Source: Lacisediminihabitans sp. (GTDB lineage Bacteria > Actinomycetota > Actinomycetes > Actinomycetales > Microbacteriaceae). Taken from it: 38,463 nucleotides of DNA. Each line of letters opens with the position of its first letter. Position 1 is the first letter of the stretch. The translations under genes and the position numbers were made by a program. Under the pieces are notes generated by a model that was not told the DNA's origin, did no database searches, and saw only the letters and a list, made by a program, of their open reading frames with translations. This document shows positions 16,781 through 24,112 of this stretch, piece after piece. Location of the stretch: positions 1 to 38,463 of the forward strand of contig JANYGT010000208.1 of assembly GCA_025362355.1 (NCBI GenBank), written 5' to 3'.

Positions 16781-18699
16781 GAAGCCACAACGCCGAGACG
16801 CACCATGTCGGCGTCTTCGAGGAGGTATCCGAGCGGGCGACGCTCGACCCGGAAGCATTCTGGCTTGATGCCGCCCAGGCCATCGACTGGGACGTCTACC
16901 CGACCGCGGCGCTCGATGACTCCCACGCGCCGCTCTATCGATGGTTCGCGGATGCCAGGCTCAACACCTCCTACAACGCGCTCGATCGTCACGTCGCAGC
17001 CGGCCGCGGCGAGACGACGGCGCTGATCTACGACTCCCCGGTCGTTCGAAAGTCCAAGAGCTACACCTACAACCAGCTGCTCGACAAGGTCGAGCGGTGC
17101 GCCGGCATGCTCGCCGAGGCGGGTGTCCTTTCCGGTGACCGGGTCGCCATCTATCTTCCGATGATCCCGCAGGCCATCGTCGCGATGCTCGCCTGCGCGA
17201 GACTCGGCGCCGTGCATTCGGTCGTGTTCGGAGGCTTCGCCGCCAAAGAACTCGCCGCCCGCCTCGACGATGCCGAGGCGAAGGTCATCATCACCGCATC
17301 CGGTGGGATCGAGACGGCACGGGTAGTCGAATACCTCCCCACCATCGTCGAAGCCCTCGCTCTCAGTGCGGGCACGGTCCACACCGTCATCGTCAAGGAC
17401 CGTCCCGAGGTGCCCGGATCGGCGGGGGAGTATTCCGTCGCCGGAACCGACTGGATCGACTGGCACGAACGGATGCTGATGGCCGACCCACATCCGCCGG
17501 TCTCCGTCGCGGCGACCGACCCCCTCTACATCCTCTACACCTCTGGCACGACGGGGTCACCGAAGGGCGTGGTGCGCGACAACGGCGGTCACGCCGTCGC
17601 CATGACCTGGTCGATGAAGAACATCTACGACGTGCATCCGGGCGACGTCATGTGGACGGCAAGCGACGTCGGCTGGGTGGTCGGACACTCCTACATCGTC
17701 TACGGCCCGCTGCTCGCCGGGGCGACAACGGTGCTCTACGAAGGCAAACCGGTCGGAACCCCGGATGCCGGTGCCTTCTGGCGGGTGGTCTCCGACTACG
17801 GCGTGAAGACGCTCTTCACCTCGCCTACGGCGCTCCGAGCCATCCGCAAGGCCGACCCGCACGCGCTGCTCGCCAAGAACTACGATCTCTCGAGCCTCGA
17901 CGCGCTCTTCGTCGCGGGGGAGCGACTCGATCCCGACACCTGGAACTGGGCAACCGCCCTGCTCGAGAAACCCGTCATCGATCACTGGTGGCAGACCGAG
18001 ACGGGATGGGCGATCTGCTCGAGCCCGCATGGCATCGAGCGCCTCCCGCTTCGGGCAGGGTCACCGTCGTTCCCCTCCCCGGGGTTCCGCGTCGAGATCT
18101 TCGACGACAGCGGCGCCGCGCTCGGCATGCTGGAGGAGGGCCACATCGTGATCCGGCTGCCGCTTCCGCCCGGCACCCTCCCCACCCTGTGGCGCGGCGA
18201 CCAGAGGTACATCGACAGCTACCTCACCGCGTTTCCGGGGTACTACCTCACGGGGGATTCCGGATACTTCGACCGCGACGGCTACCTCTTCGTGATGGGT
18301 CGCACCGATGACATCATCAATGTCGCCGGCCACCGCCTCTCCACGGGGTCGATGGAGGAGGTGCTCGCACAGCATCCCTCCGTCGCCGAGTGCGCGGTCA
18401 TCGGCATCCACGATCCGATCAAGGGCGAGAAGCCGGCCGGATACGTCGTTCTCAAGAGCGGGGTCGAGATCGAGGACGCCGTGCTCGCCGCCGAGCTCAT
18501 CGCCATGATGCGCGAGCAGATCGGTGCCGTCGCGGCGTTCAAAGACGTGACGGTCGTCTCGGCGCTCCCGAAGACGCGGTCGGGAAAGATTCTGCGCAAA
18601 ACCATGCGCCAGATCATCAACGGGGACGACTACGTCGTGCCCCCGACGATCGAGAATACGGAGGCCATCGCGGTGATCATCGCGACGGTCTCCCGGTAG
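16777..18699 (+). CDS. prpE: Acetyl-/propionyl-CoA synthetase (PrpE/Acs-type)
   Basis: A 640-residue short-chain acyl-CoA synthetase that activates acetate or propionate. The family's N-terminal pattern is complete: VFEEVSERATLDPEAFWLDAAQAIDWDVYPTAALDDSHAPLYRWFADARLNTSYNALDRHV. The P-loop is YILYTSGTTGSPKGVVRDNGG, the adenylate-binding segment is WWQTETGWAICSS, the hinge is YYLTGDSGYFDRDGYLFVMGRTDDIINVAGHRLSTGSMEE, and the catalytic, potentially acetylated lysine lies in KTRSGKILRKTMRQI. The sequence resembles PrpE more than Acs; substrate preference is not certain. Start GTG 16777 is coupled to the leader ORF. The YaaH-type transporter follows 40 bp downstream, so uptake and activation are co-expressed. 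Confidence 0.92.
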   Translation: MRSHNAETHHVGVFEEVSERATLDPEAFWLDAAQAIDWDVYPTAALDDSHAPLYRWFADARLNTSYNALDRHVAAGRGETTALIYDSPVVRKSKSYTYNQLLDKVERCAGMLAEAGVLSGDRVAIYLPMIPQAIVAMLACARLGAVHSVVFGGFAAKELAARLDDAEAKVIITASGGIETARVVEYLPTIVEALALSAGTVHTVIVKDRPEVPGSAGEYSVAGTDWIDWHERMLMADPHPPVSVAATDPLYILYTSGTTGSPKGVVRDNGGHAVAMTWSMKNIYDVHPGDVMWTASDVGWVVGHSYIVYGPLLAGATTVLYEGKPVGTPDAGAFWRVVSDYGVKTLFTSPTALRAIRKADPHALLAKNYDLSSLDALFVAGERLDPDTWNWATALLEKPVIDHWWQTETGWAICSSPHGIERLPLRAGSPSFPSPGFRVEIFDDSGAALGMLEEGHIVIRLPLPPGTLPTLWRGDQRYIDSYLTAFPGYYLTGDSGYFDRDGYLFVMGRTDDIINVAGHRLSTGSMEEVLAQHPSVAECAVIGIHDPIKGEKPAGYVVLKSGVEIEDAVLAAELIAMMREQIGAVAAFKDVTVVSALPKTRSGKILRKTMRQIINGDDYVVPPTIENTEAIAVIIATVSR

Positions 18700-18739
18700 T
18701 CAGCCTCATCATCCACCAGCACACGAAGGAGTGTCACCC

Positions 18740-19354
18740 ATGAGCGTCACCATCGAAACACAAACGCAACCCCATTCCCCGCCCGCACTTGCACCGCCGG
18801 CGTCGGTCATCGCTGATCCGGCCGCCCTCGGACTCGGGGCGTTCGCACTGACGACGTTCCTGCTGAGCCTCGCGAACTCCGGACTCCTCCCCGGGGCCGG
18901 GGCCGCCGTACTCGGGATCGCGCTCTTCTACGGCGGGATCGCGCAGGTCGCGGCCGGCCTCTGGGAATTCGCGAAGGGCAACACCTTCGGCGCGACCGCG
19001 TTCGTCTCCTACGGTGCGTTCTGGCTCTCCTTCTGGTGGCTGGAAACCAACCCGGCGGTGGCGAAGGAGGCCGGAGCCGCGGGAGTGGGCGCATTCCTCC
19101 TGGCGTGGACCATCTTCACCCTCTTCATGACGGTGGCCGCCATCAAGACGAACGGCGCGCTGCTGGCGGTCTTCGTCGTGCTCACGCTGACGTTCGCGGC
19201 TCTCGCCATCGGAGAGTTCAGCGGCCAGGTCGGGATCACCCGTCTCGCCGGGTGGCTCGGCCTGCTCACCGCGGTGCTCGCCTGGTACAGCGCGGCGGCC
19301 GTCGTCATCAATGCGACGTGGAAGCGCGCGGTGCTGCCGGTCTGGCCTCGCTAG
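18740..19354 (+). CDS. Acetate/succinate transporter (GPR1/FUN34/YaaH, SatP-like)
   Basis: A 204-residue, six-helix membrane protein. The N-terminal family motif is ADPAALGLGAFALTTFLLSLANSG (compare NPAPLGL), followed by LFYGGIAQVAAGLWEFAKGNTFGATAFVSYGAFWLSFWW and a final helix AVLAWYSAAAVVINATWKRAVLPVWP. ATG 18740 has GAAGGAG 9 bp upstream; the GTG at 18731 lies within that site and is unlikely. This family moves acetate and other small monocarboxylates or succinate with protons. It sits in an operon with the acyl-CoA synthetase, which supports acetate or propionate as substrate. Confidence 0.92.
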   Translation: MSVTIETQTQPHSPPALAPPASVIADPAALGLGAFALTTFLLSLANSGLLPGAGAAVLGIALFYGGIAQVAAGLWEFAKGNTFGATAFVSYGAFWLSFWWLETNPAVAKEAGAAGVGAFLLAWTIFTLFMTVAAIKTNGALLAVFVVLTLTFAALAIGEFSGQVGITRLAGWLGLLTAVLAWYSAAAVVINATWKRAVLPVWPR

Positions 19355-19377
19355 CACCGGTTCCACTTCATCCGCGC

Positions 19378-19448
19378 CATCATTGATGGCTTCCGTGGAC
19401 GTTGCGCCTTCCACATCGTCCCCAACGTCCACGGAAGCCCACACTGTT
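19378..19448. repeat. 71-bp inverted-repeat element, copy 1
   Basis: It begins CATCATTGATGG (itself a 5-1-5 palindrome) and ends CCCACACTGTT. Inside, GGCTTCCGTGGACGTTG (19388-19404) and CAACGTCCACGGAAGCC (19423-19439) form a perfect 17-bp stem with an 18-nt loop. It has the same length and the same ends as copy 2, with a different centre. Confidence 0.8.
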
Positions 19449-19467
19449 CCGTCCCGCCAGCCTCGAT

Positions 19468-19562
19468 TCAGGCGTTGCGGATGCCGCGGAACTCCGAATC
19501 GTGCCAGATGAGCGGCGCGATGCCCGGGGTACCCTCCGGTAGCCGGCGGGCACATGCCGTCG
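19468..19562 (-). pseudogene. Possible 3' fragment of a gene between the two repeats
   Basis: Reading the minus strand from about 19562 to the TGA at 19468-19470 gives ...ACARRLPEGTPGIAPLIWHDSEFRGIRNA-stop. About 24 of the last 27 codons end in G or C, matching true genes here, and the composition looks protein-like. No start codon is near; the frame runs into copy 2 of the 71-bp element. It may be the tail of a gene truncated by an element insertion or deletion. I do not recognise the protein family. Confidence 0.3.
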
Positions 19563-19633
19563 CATCAATGATGGCTTCCGTTGTAGTGGGGCCGCATGTT
19601 GCGGCCCCAACGTCCACGGAAGTCCACACTGTT
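19563..19633. repeat. 71-bp inverted-repeat element, copy 2
   Basis: It begins CATCAATGATGG and ends TCCACACTGTT, like copy 1. The inner stem is GGGGCCGCA / TGCGGCCCC with a 3-nt loop; the outer arms GGCTTCCGT and ACGGAAGTCC are also complementary apart from a G-T pair. The right half shares AACGTCCACGGAAG with copy 1 while the left inner arm has changed. Confidence 0.8.
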
Positions 19634-19654
19634 GGCTGACAGGCTCCGCGAGCG

Positions 19655-20107
19655 CTAGGTCCCGTGCGTGATCAGCACCGGGCAGGAGGCGTGAGCCGCG
19701 CATTCGGCGCTCACCGAGCCGAGGAGCAGTCCCGAGAGACCCCCGTGTCCGCGACTTCCCACGATCAACATCGAGGAGGTCTTGCTGTCCTCGATGAGCA
19801 CGCGCGCGGCGTCCCCTTCGATCGCACCGGCGGAATACCAGTCTGGCGGCTCGCCCTCGAAGAGCTTCCGGCCAACCGAACCGGCCGACTGTTGCGCCGT
19901 GTTCTCCTGCGACCATCCGCTCAGGGGGAATCCGCCGATCGACATCGGTGGTTCCCAGGCGACGACGAGGTGCAGGTCCGCGTCCATCAGCGGAGCGAGG
20001 TGCACGGCGTAGCGCGCCGCTGCGTTCGCGGGGGCCGAGCCGTCGTAGCCGACGACGATGCCATCGCGACGAACGTCCTGTGGATGAGACGACAGCCCTG
20101 TGGTCAT
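19655..20107 (-). CDS. Universal stress protein (UspA family)
   Basis: A 150-residue single-domain Usp. The N-terminal beta-strand and nucleotide contact are IVVGYDGSAPANAAARYAV, and the C-terminal ATP-binding motif is GSRGHGGLSGLLLGSVSAECAAHASCPVLI (G-2x-G-9x-G-S). This suggests the ATP-binding class. ATG 20107 gives the usual length; an alternative ATG at 20134 would add nine residues. It follows the P-type ATPase by 45 bp on the same strand and is probably in its operon. Usp-ATPase pairs are known in hypoxia or stress regulons of actinobacteria, which fits but does not prove a stress role here. Confidence 0.92.
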   Translation of the reverse strand: MTTGLSSHPQDVRRDGIVVGYDGSAPANAAARYAVHLAPLMDADLHLVVAWEPPMSIGGFPLSGWSQENTAQQSAGSVGRKLFEGEPPDWYSAGAIEGDAARVLIEDSKTSSMLIVGSRGHGGLSGLLLGSVSAECAAHASCPVLITHGT

Positions 20108-20152
20108 GCCTGCAGTCTCGCAACCGAGCGGCATCCGGAACAGGGCCGAAGG

Positions 20153-22066
20153 TCACGTCTCCCGCGTCTGGCGCTCTGCAGTCTGCTCGCGGGGGTGAAG
20201 GGCGCGGAGTGCGTTCAGGATGGTCGCCAGATCGACGACCTCCTGAATCCCGGCGCCGACGACCGTGGGAATCACTCCGAAAGCGGCGATGAGCATCAGT
20301 CCGACGCTCAGCCCCATGCCGAGCCAGATGCTCTGCAGGGCGATGCGCACGGTGTCCTGGCCGATCTCGACGGCGCGAACGACGAGTGAGATGTCGTCGA
20401 CGAGGATCACCGCCGATGCGGACTCGCTCGCCGCCGTCGCCCCGCGTGCTCCCATGGCGATGCCGACATCCGCCGAGGCGAGCACCGGGGCGTCGTTGAC
20501 GCCGTCACCGACCATCAGCACCGGGCGCTCGCGGAGTGACTTCACGGCGTTCACCTTGTCGGCGGGCAGGCAGTCGGCCTGCACGGTGGAGATCCCCACG
20601 GCACGAGCCACCTCCTCTGCCGTCACCCGCGCGTCGCCGGACAGCATGACGATATCTCTCACGCCGCGACTCCGGAGGGCACCGATCGTGTCGCGCGCAT
20701 TCGCCCTGACCGGATCCGTCGCGATGATGCTGCCGGCGAACAGTCGGTCGACCGCGACGTAGATGGCAAGCTCGTTTCCGGTCAGGGCGGTTGCGATGGC
20801 CTCCGGCGCGAGGCCCCTGATGAACGACAGCGTTCCGACCGCGACGTCGTGTTCACTGAGAGTGGCGGCCACCCCCTGCGCATCGACTTCGCTCGATCTC
20901 GAGACGTCGACGAGTGCGAGGCCGCGCTGGCGTGCGGCGGCGACGATGGAGGCCGCGAGCACGTGGGACGACAGCGTCTCCGCCGACGCGACGAGGGCGA
21001 GCAACTCGCTCTCGTCGAACGGTGGCATGGCATTGATCCTCGTGATGGTCGGTGTACCGGAGGTCAGCGTTCCGGTCTTGTCGAAGACCGCGCTGCGGGC
21101 CCGTGCCAGCAACTCGAGCACACCTCCGCCCTTGACGATGATCCCGTGGCGGGCCGCGCGGCTCATGCCGCCCATGAAGGCTACGGGGGCCGCGAGCACG
21201 AGTGGGCACGGGGTCGCGAGCACCAGAACCTCGGCGAAGCGCACCGGATCTCCGGAGAGGAACCACGCCACTCCGCCGATGACCAGTGAGATCCCCGTGA
21301 ACGGAATCGCGTAACGATCGGCAAGGCGTACCACCGGTGCCCGATTGGCGGCGGCTTGTCTGACGAGGGCGACGATGCCCTGATACTGGCTGTCGCCGGC
21401 GGATGCTGTCGCGGTGAAGGTCGCCGCGAGGGTGCCGTTGATCGACCCGCTCAACACCTCTTCGCCGGCCACCCGGCTCTTCGGCATGCTCTCTCCCGTG
21501 AGCGACGACTCGTCGAATACCGCGGTCGGGGTGAGGAGCATCCCATCGACCGGCACGACCTCGCCGGAACGCACGAGCACGACGTCGCCGACACGCACGT
21601 CTGCGGCCGCGACATCCTCGAACGTGCTCGACCCGGCGACGCTGCGATGGGCGGTCTGCGGCTCACGGCTGAGGAGGGCACTCAGCTCCCGCTGGGCGCG
21701 ACCGGTGGCGAAGTCTTCCAGCGCCTTCCCGCCCGCGACCATGAGCACGATGATCATGCTCGCAGCGACTTCTCCCACCGCGACGGTGGCGACGATGGCG
21801 ACGATGGCGAGGATGTCGATGCCGAAGATCCGCCGGCGCAGTTGCCGGACCATCCGCACGGCCTCGATGCCCGCCACCCCGAGCGCGAAGGCGCTGAAAC
21901 CCCAGCGGACGACGGCCTCGAATCCGGCCATCCAGGCGAGCGCGCCGAGGATGCCGACCAGGATCGTGCACGACACGATCGGATACCGGAGGAGCACGGG
22001 GCGCTGCGGCGCGTCGGAGGTCATCCCGGCTGATTCACGACGCGCGCCACGGGTGTTCGTCGTCAC
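20153..22066 (-). CDS. Heavy-metal translocating P1B-type ATPase with TPCP motif
   Basis: A 637-residue metal-exporting P-type ATPase without an N-terminal HMA domain. The actuator motif is DESSLTGES, the transmembrane metal-site motif is LATPCPLVLAAPVAFMGG (TPCP, about 285-288, instead of CPC), and the phosphorylation site is Asp329 in FDKTGTLTSG. The nucleotide-domain segment normally reading SEHP is SSHV here (His368-Val369). The hinge is GDGVNDAPVLASADVGIAMG. TPC-type pumps have been grouped apart from CPC pumps, and one studied case (Sinorhizobium Nia) is linked to iron/nickel, so the metal is uncertain. GTG 22066 gives the full ORF; ATG 22024 is an alternative. A DosR-like box lies upstream. 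Confidence 0.88.
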   Translation of the reverse strand: MTTNTRGARRESAGMTSDAPQRPVLLRYPIVSCTILVGILGALAWMAGFEAVVRWGFSAFALGVAGIEAVRMVRQLRRRIFGIDILAIVAIVATVAVGEVAASMIIVLMVAGGKALEDFATGRAQRELSALLSREPQTAHRSVAGSSTFEDVAAADVRVGDVVLVRSGEVVPVDGMLLTPTAVFDESSLTGESMPKSRVAGEEVLSGSINGTLAATFTATASAGDSQYQGIVALVRQAAANRAPVVRLADRYAIPFTGISLVIGGVAWFLSGDPVRFAEVLVLATPCPLVLAAPVAFMGGMSRAARHGIIVKGGGVLELLARARSAVFDKTGTLTSGTPTITRINAMPPFDESELLALVASAETLSSHVLAASIVAAARQRGLALVDVSRSSEVDAQGVAATLSEHDVAVGTLSFIRGLAPEAIATALTGNELAIYVAVDRLFAGSIIATDPVRANARDTIGALRSRGVRDIVMLSGDARVTAEEVARAVGISTVQADCLPADKVNAVKSLRERPVLMVGDGVNDAPVLASADVGIAMGARGATAASESASAVILVDDISLVVRAVEIGQDTVRIALQSIWLGMGLSVGLMLIAAFGVIPTVVGAGIQEVVDLATILNALRALHPREQTAERQTRET

Positions 22067-22142
22067 CGGCCACTACCAATCGCGCTCACGGCCCCGCAGG
22101 TCAGGGCAGTTAAAGCGTGCTCGGTCGCTGCGGCGCGAGAAA

Positions 22143-22156
22143 GTGCCGAAGGTCCC
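22143..22156. promoter_or_regulatory. Possible DosR/DevR-like box upstream of the ATPase
   Basis: On the minus strand the sequence reads GGGACCTTCGGCAC, similar to the GGGACTTTCGGCCC-type DosR half-palindrome of actinobacteria. It lies 77-90 bp upstream of the ATPase start. The match is imperfect in the second half, and the gene pairing (P-type ATPase plus Usp) is part of the reason to notice it. Tentative. Confidence 0.3.
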
Positions 22157-22162
22157 GCGGGT

Positions 22163-22873
22163 CTACTCGTGAATGACCTGTTTCGACGGGATCAGGCTGA
22201 TCGAGTTCGCGGTCACGCCGACGAGGCCGAGGGTCGGTCGCAGCAGGGTCGGCGGCAACTCCTGCGCGGTCGGCGGGGTCGCAGCCCCGAGCGTGAGCGC
22301 GGTGCCGTCGAGCAGCGACGCCGAGATCGAGTCGAGGTAGACCTGCACGTTGCCGCGCAGCTCCATCCGTCCGGAGTTGGTGACGAGCGACGGACCGGTC
22401 GCGCGGCGCACATCGAGCAGGAAGTCCGTGATGACGATGTCGTCCGCCACGAGCTTGATCACGGGTGTTCGCGTCCCGTCGGCGAGGCGCACCGTCACGA
22501 ATCCGATGGAGCGGAGCCCGGAGAACGAGATGGATGACCCCCCGAGTTGCGCCGCCGGAAGTGTGAACGTCGGCGCATTCGGGTCGTCGACGGCGATCAG
22601 CGGAACGCCGGATGCCGCGGGAGGGGGAGTCGACCCGGGCAGCGCGAGGACTGGAGGAAGAACCGGCGGCAGGGCCGGCAACCCCGGCAGTCCCGGCGTG
22701 GGCGTCGGGGCGGGTGTCGGCGCCGGTGCCGGCGCGCCGCAGCTCATCAGGATCGGCAGACAGAGCGCCTGCCGCGCATCCGGAACTCGGGCCGCGCCGA
22801 TGCCGCCCGTCGCGACGACGAGGCAGAGGGCGATCCCCAAAGTCCCGGTTGCGCGGGGACGTAGTCGCCGCAC
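22163..22873 (-). CDS. Secreted or membrane-anchored Pro-rich protein linked to DUF6230/DUF6114
   Basis: A 236-residue protein of unknown function. I chose GTG 22873 because AGGAGGG lies 7 bp upstream and it directly precedes an N-terminal hydrophobic helix (LGIALCLVVATGGIGAA); the ORF-track start at 23029 overlaps the neighbour. After the helix comes a short Cys-containing segment (ALCLPILMSC), a Pro/Ala/Thr linker (APAPAPTPAPTPTPG...) and a globular beta-rich domain from about residue 90 (PTFTLPAAQLGGSSISFSGLRSIGF... to NSISLIPSKQVIHE). It is the third gene of the DUF6230-DUF6114 operon. Similar Pro-rich partners next to that pair suggest an envelope complex; the role is unknown. Confidence 0.75.
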   Translation of the reverse strand: MRRLRPRATGTLGIALCLVVATGGIGAARVPDARQALCLPILMSCGAPAPAPTPAPTPTPGLPGLPALPPVLPPVLALPGSTPPPAASGVPLIAVDDPNAPTFTLPAAQLGGSSISFSGLRSIGFVTVRLADGTRTPVIKLVADDIVITDFLLDVRRATGPSLVTNSGRMELRGNVQVYLDSISASLLDGTALTLGAATPPTAQELPPTLLRPTLGLVGVTANSISLIPSKQVIHE

Positions 22874-22950
22874 AACCGGACCCTCCTCCACGGGGGTCGC
22901 AGCGTTACGTGACCGCGCCACCGTGAACCGATTGATCTTCTGCGCGCCGG

Positions 22951-23367
22951 TCAGGACCGGCGCGACACTAAAGGGAGGTGCTCCGCGCGCGCTTCGCCAG
23001 TCGGTTCGGCGATCCTGCGCGGCATCCATGACACCACGAGGATTCCGCCGACCGAGCCGAGCAGCATCCCGAGGAAGAATCCCCCCAGATTGACGCCGAT
23101 GAGCGAGTAGACCGAGACGACGAGCGAGATGACCCCGTAGAAGATCCGGTGCACGGGCATCGCGATCACCAGCACACCGAGCAGCACCATCAGCACCGGG
23201 ATGATGGTGGCCTGAAGTCCCTCGATGCCGACCTGCACGTGGATCTTGCCGACATCGAGCTGTCCGGAGAAGAACATCTCGACGCCCGCGAGAATGGTGA
23301 GCACCGCGCCGACGAAGGGACGACGTCGTCGCCAGGCGCGGAATCCCGAAGCGCTCCTCGTTCCCAT
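22951..23367 (-). CDS. DUF6114 family membrane protein
   Basis: A 138-residue protein with a basic N terminus (FRAWRRRRPF) and about four hydrophobic helices: VGAVLTILAGVEMFFSG, ATIIPVLMVLLGVLVIAM, FYGVISLVVSVYSLIGV and LGGFFLGMLLGSVGGILVVSW. The pattern and its position one base behind a DUF6230 gene match the actinobacterial DUF6230-DUF6114 pair. ATG 23367 follows the upstream TAA by one nucleotide, indicating translational coupling. Molecular function is unknown; the conserved pairing suggests a membrane partner for the secreted DUF6230 protein. Confidence 0.85.
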   Translation of the reverse strand: MGTRSASGFRAWRRRRPFVGAVLTILAGVEMFFSGQLDVGKIHVQVGIEGLQATIIPVLMVLLGVLVIAMPVHRIFYGVISLVVSVYSLIGVNLGGFFLGMLLGSVGGILVVSWMPRRIAEPTGEARAEHLPLVSRRS

Positions 23368-23368
23368 A

Positions 23369-23980
23369 TTAGAAGCATCCCTTCGAGCCGTCGGTCAGCT
23401 GCAGATGCATTCCGGTGAGGGTGAAGACGGAGGCCTGGGTCGACCACGCGGTCTGCTGCAGGCCGACGATCTTCAGCGCGTCGGCATCCTGTGCGAAGTC
23501 GCCGGCCGTGCCCTTCGGTCCGGTGTTGACGGTGGATGCGTCGACCCCGATGCGGATGTTGTTGAACGTCGAGTCGCCCTTGAGGTCGGTCATGCCGATC
23601 TGGAGGTCGCTCGCGGCGGCGGGCTTGCCGCCACCCCCGGCGGTGATCAGCAGCCCGACCTTGCCGAGCGGGGTGTCGGTGATGACCGACTGGCAGAGGT
23701 CGGCGAGGGTCGCGGATTTGATGTTGGCGATGGCCACCTGGTGGGGCTTGCCCGCCGTGTCGTTGGTGACGCCGGCGTACTGCGAGAATCCGGTCCCGTC
23801 GAGCTGGGACGCACTGATCTGGAACTGGCTGCCCGACACGGCGAATGAGACGGGCACGGCGCCCTGGGCCACCCCTCCCATCAGCAGAGTCGCGACGACC
23901 GCGACCGGAACGGCGGCGAGCACGATGCGACCGGAGTGGGACGAGGTGAGCTTTCTGATGGTCATCTTCGTGGCGTTCAT
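23369..23980 (-). CDS. DUF6230 family secreted protein
   Basis: A 203-residue secreted protein. A long basic N-terminal region and hydrophobic core (SHSGRIVLAAVPVAVVATLLMGGVAQGAVPVSF) form a signal sequence or anchor. The mature part is beta-rich (FAVSGSQFQISASQLDGTGFSQYAGV, NTGPKGTAGDFAQDADALKIVGLQQTAWSTQASVFTLTGMHLQL) and ends DGSKGCF, with few Cys. This resembles the DUF6230 family, sometimes labelled cholesterol-esterase-like, without evidence for catalysis. ATG 23980 has an ideal AAGGAGGATCT site; a second ATG six codons on is less likely. First gene of a three-gene operon. Confidence 0.85.
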   Translation of the reverse strand: MNATKMTIRKLTSSHSGRIVLAAVPVAVVATLLMGGVAQGAVPVSFAVSGSQFQISASQLDGTGFSQYAGVTNDTAGKPHQVAIANIKSATLADLCQSVITDTPLGKVGLLITAGGGGKPAAASDLQIGMTDLKGDSTFNNIRIGVDASTVNTGPKGTAGDFAQDADALKIVGLQQTAWSTQASVFTLTGMHLQLTDGSKGCF

Positions 23981-23998
23981 AGATCCTCCTTGATCTCT

Positions 23999-24020
23999 GA
24001 CCAGCGGGGGAGAGCTGGTC
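23999..24020. promoter_or_regulatory. Stem-loop upstream of the DUF6230 operon
   Basis: GACCAGC / GCTGGTC form a perfect 7-bp stem with an 8-nt loop, 19-40 bp upstream of the DUF6230 start. A second short hairpin, GCTCTC / GAGAGC, lies just beyond it (about 24035-24053). They may shape the 5' leader. No T-run is present. I could not place a confident promoter in this 132-bp gap. Confidence 0.45.
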
Positions 24021-24112
24021 GTGAGAAAGCCGTGGCTCTCACTAAGAGAGAGCGGCCGGGAGCGAACTATGACGCGAGATCGAGAAGTTTTTTGACGAAA
24101 GTCGACTAAGGC

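Larger units (their letters stand above)
19355..19654. other. Convergent intergenic region with paired repeats and a possible gene remnant
   Basis: The 300 bp between the end of the transporter gene (plus) and the end of the universal stress gene (minus) hold two 71-bp copies of one inverted-repeat element (19378-19448, 19563-19633). Between them lies a segment with a coding-like minus-strand frame. No complete gene is visible. The hairpins could terminate both converging transcripts, although neither has a clear T-tract. Confidence 0.7.

Noticed and set aside
18734-19555. 273-residue minus-strand ORF opposite the YaaH-type transporter
   Set aside because: It is antisense to a clear six-helix protein and continues through the 71-bp element; no protein features. 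A different minus-strand frame in the same gap is listed separately as a possible remnant.
22163-23029. ORF-track start at 23029 (MDAAQDRRTD...) for the Pro-rich protein
   Set aside because: It overlaps the DUF6114 gene by about 80 bp and places a long Arg-rich stretch before the hydrophobic helix; GTG 22873 has a good ribosome site and gives a normal signal region.
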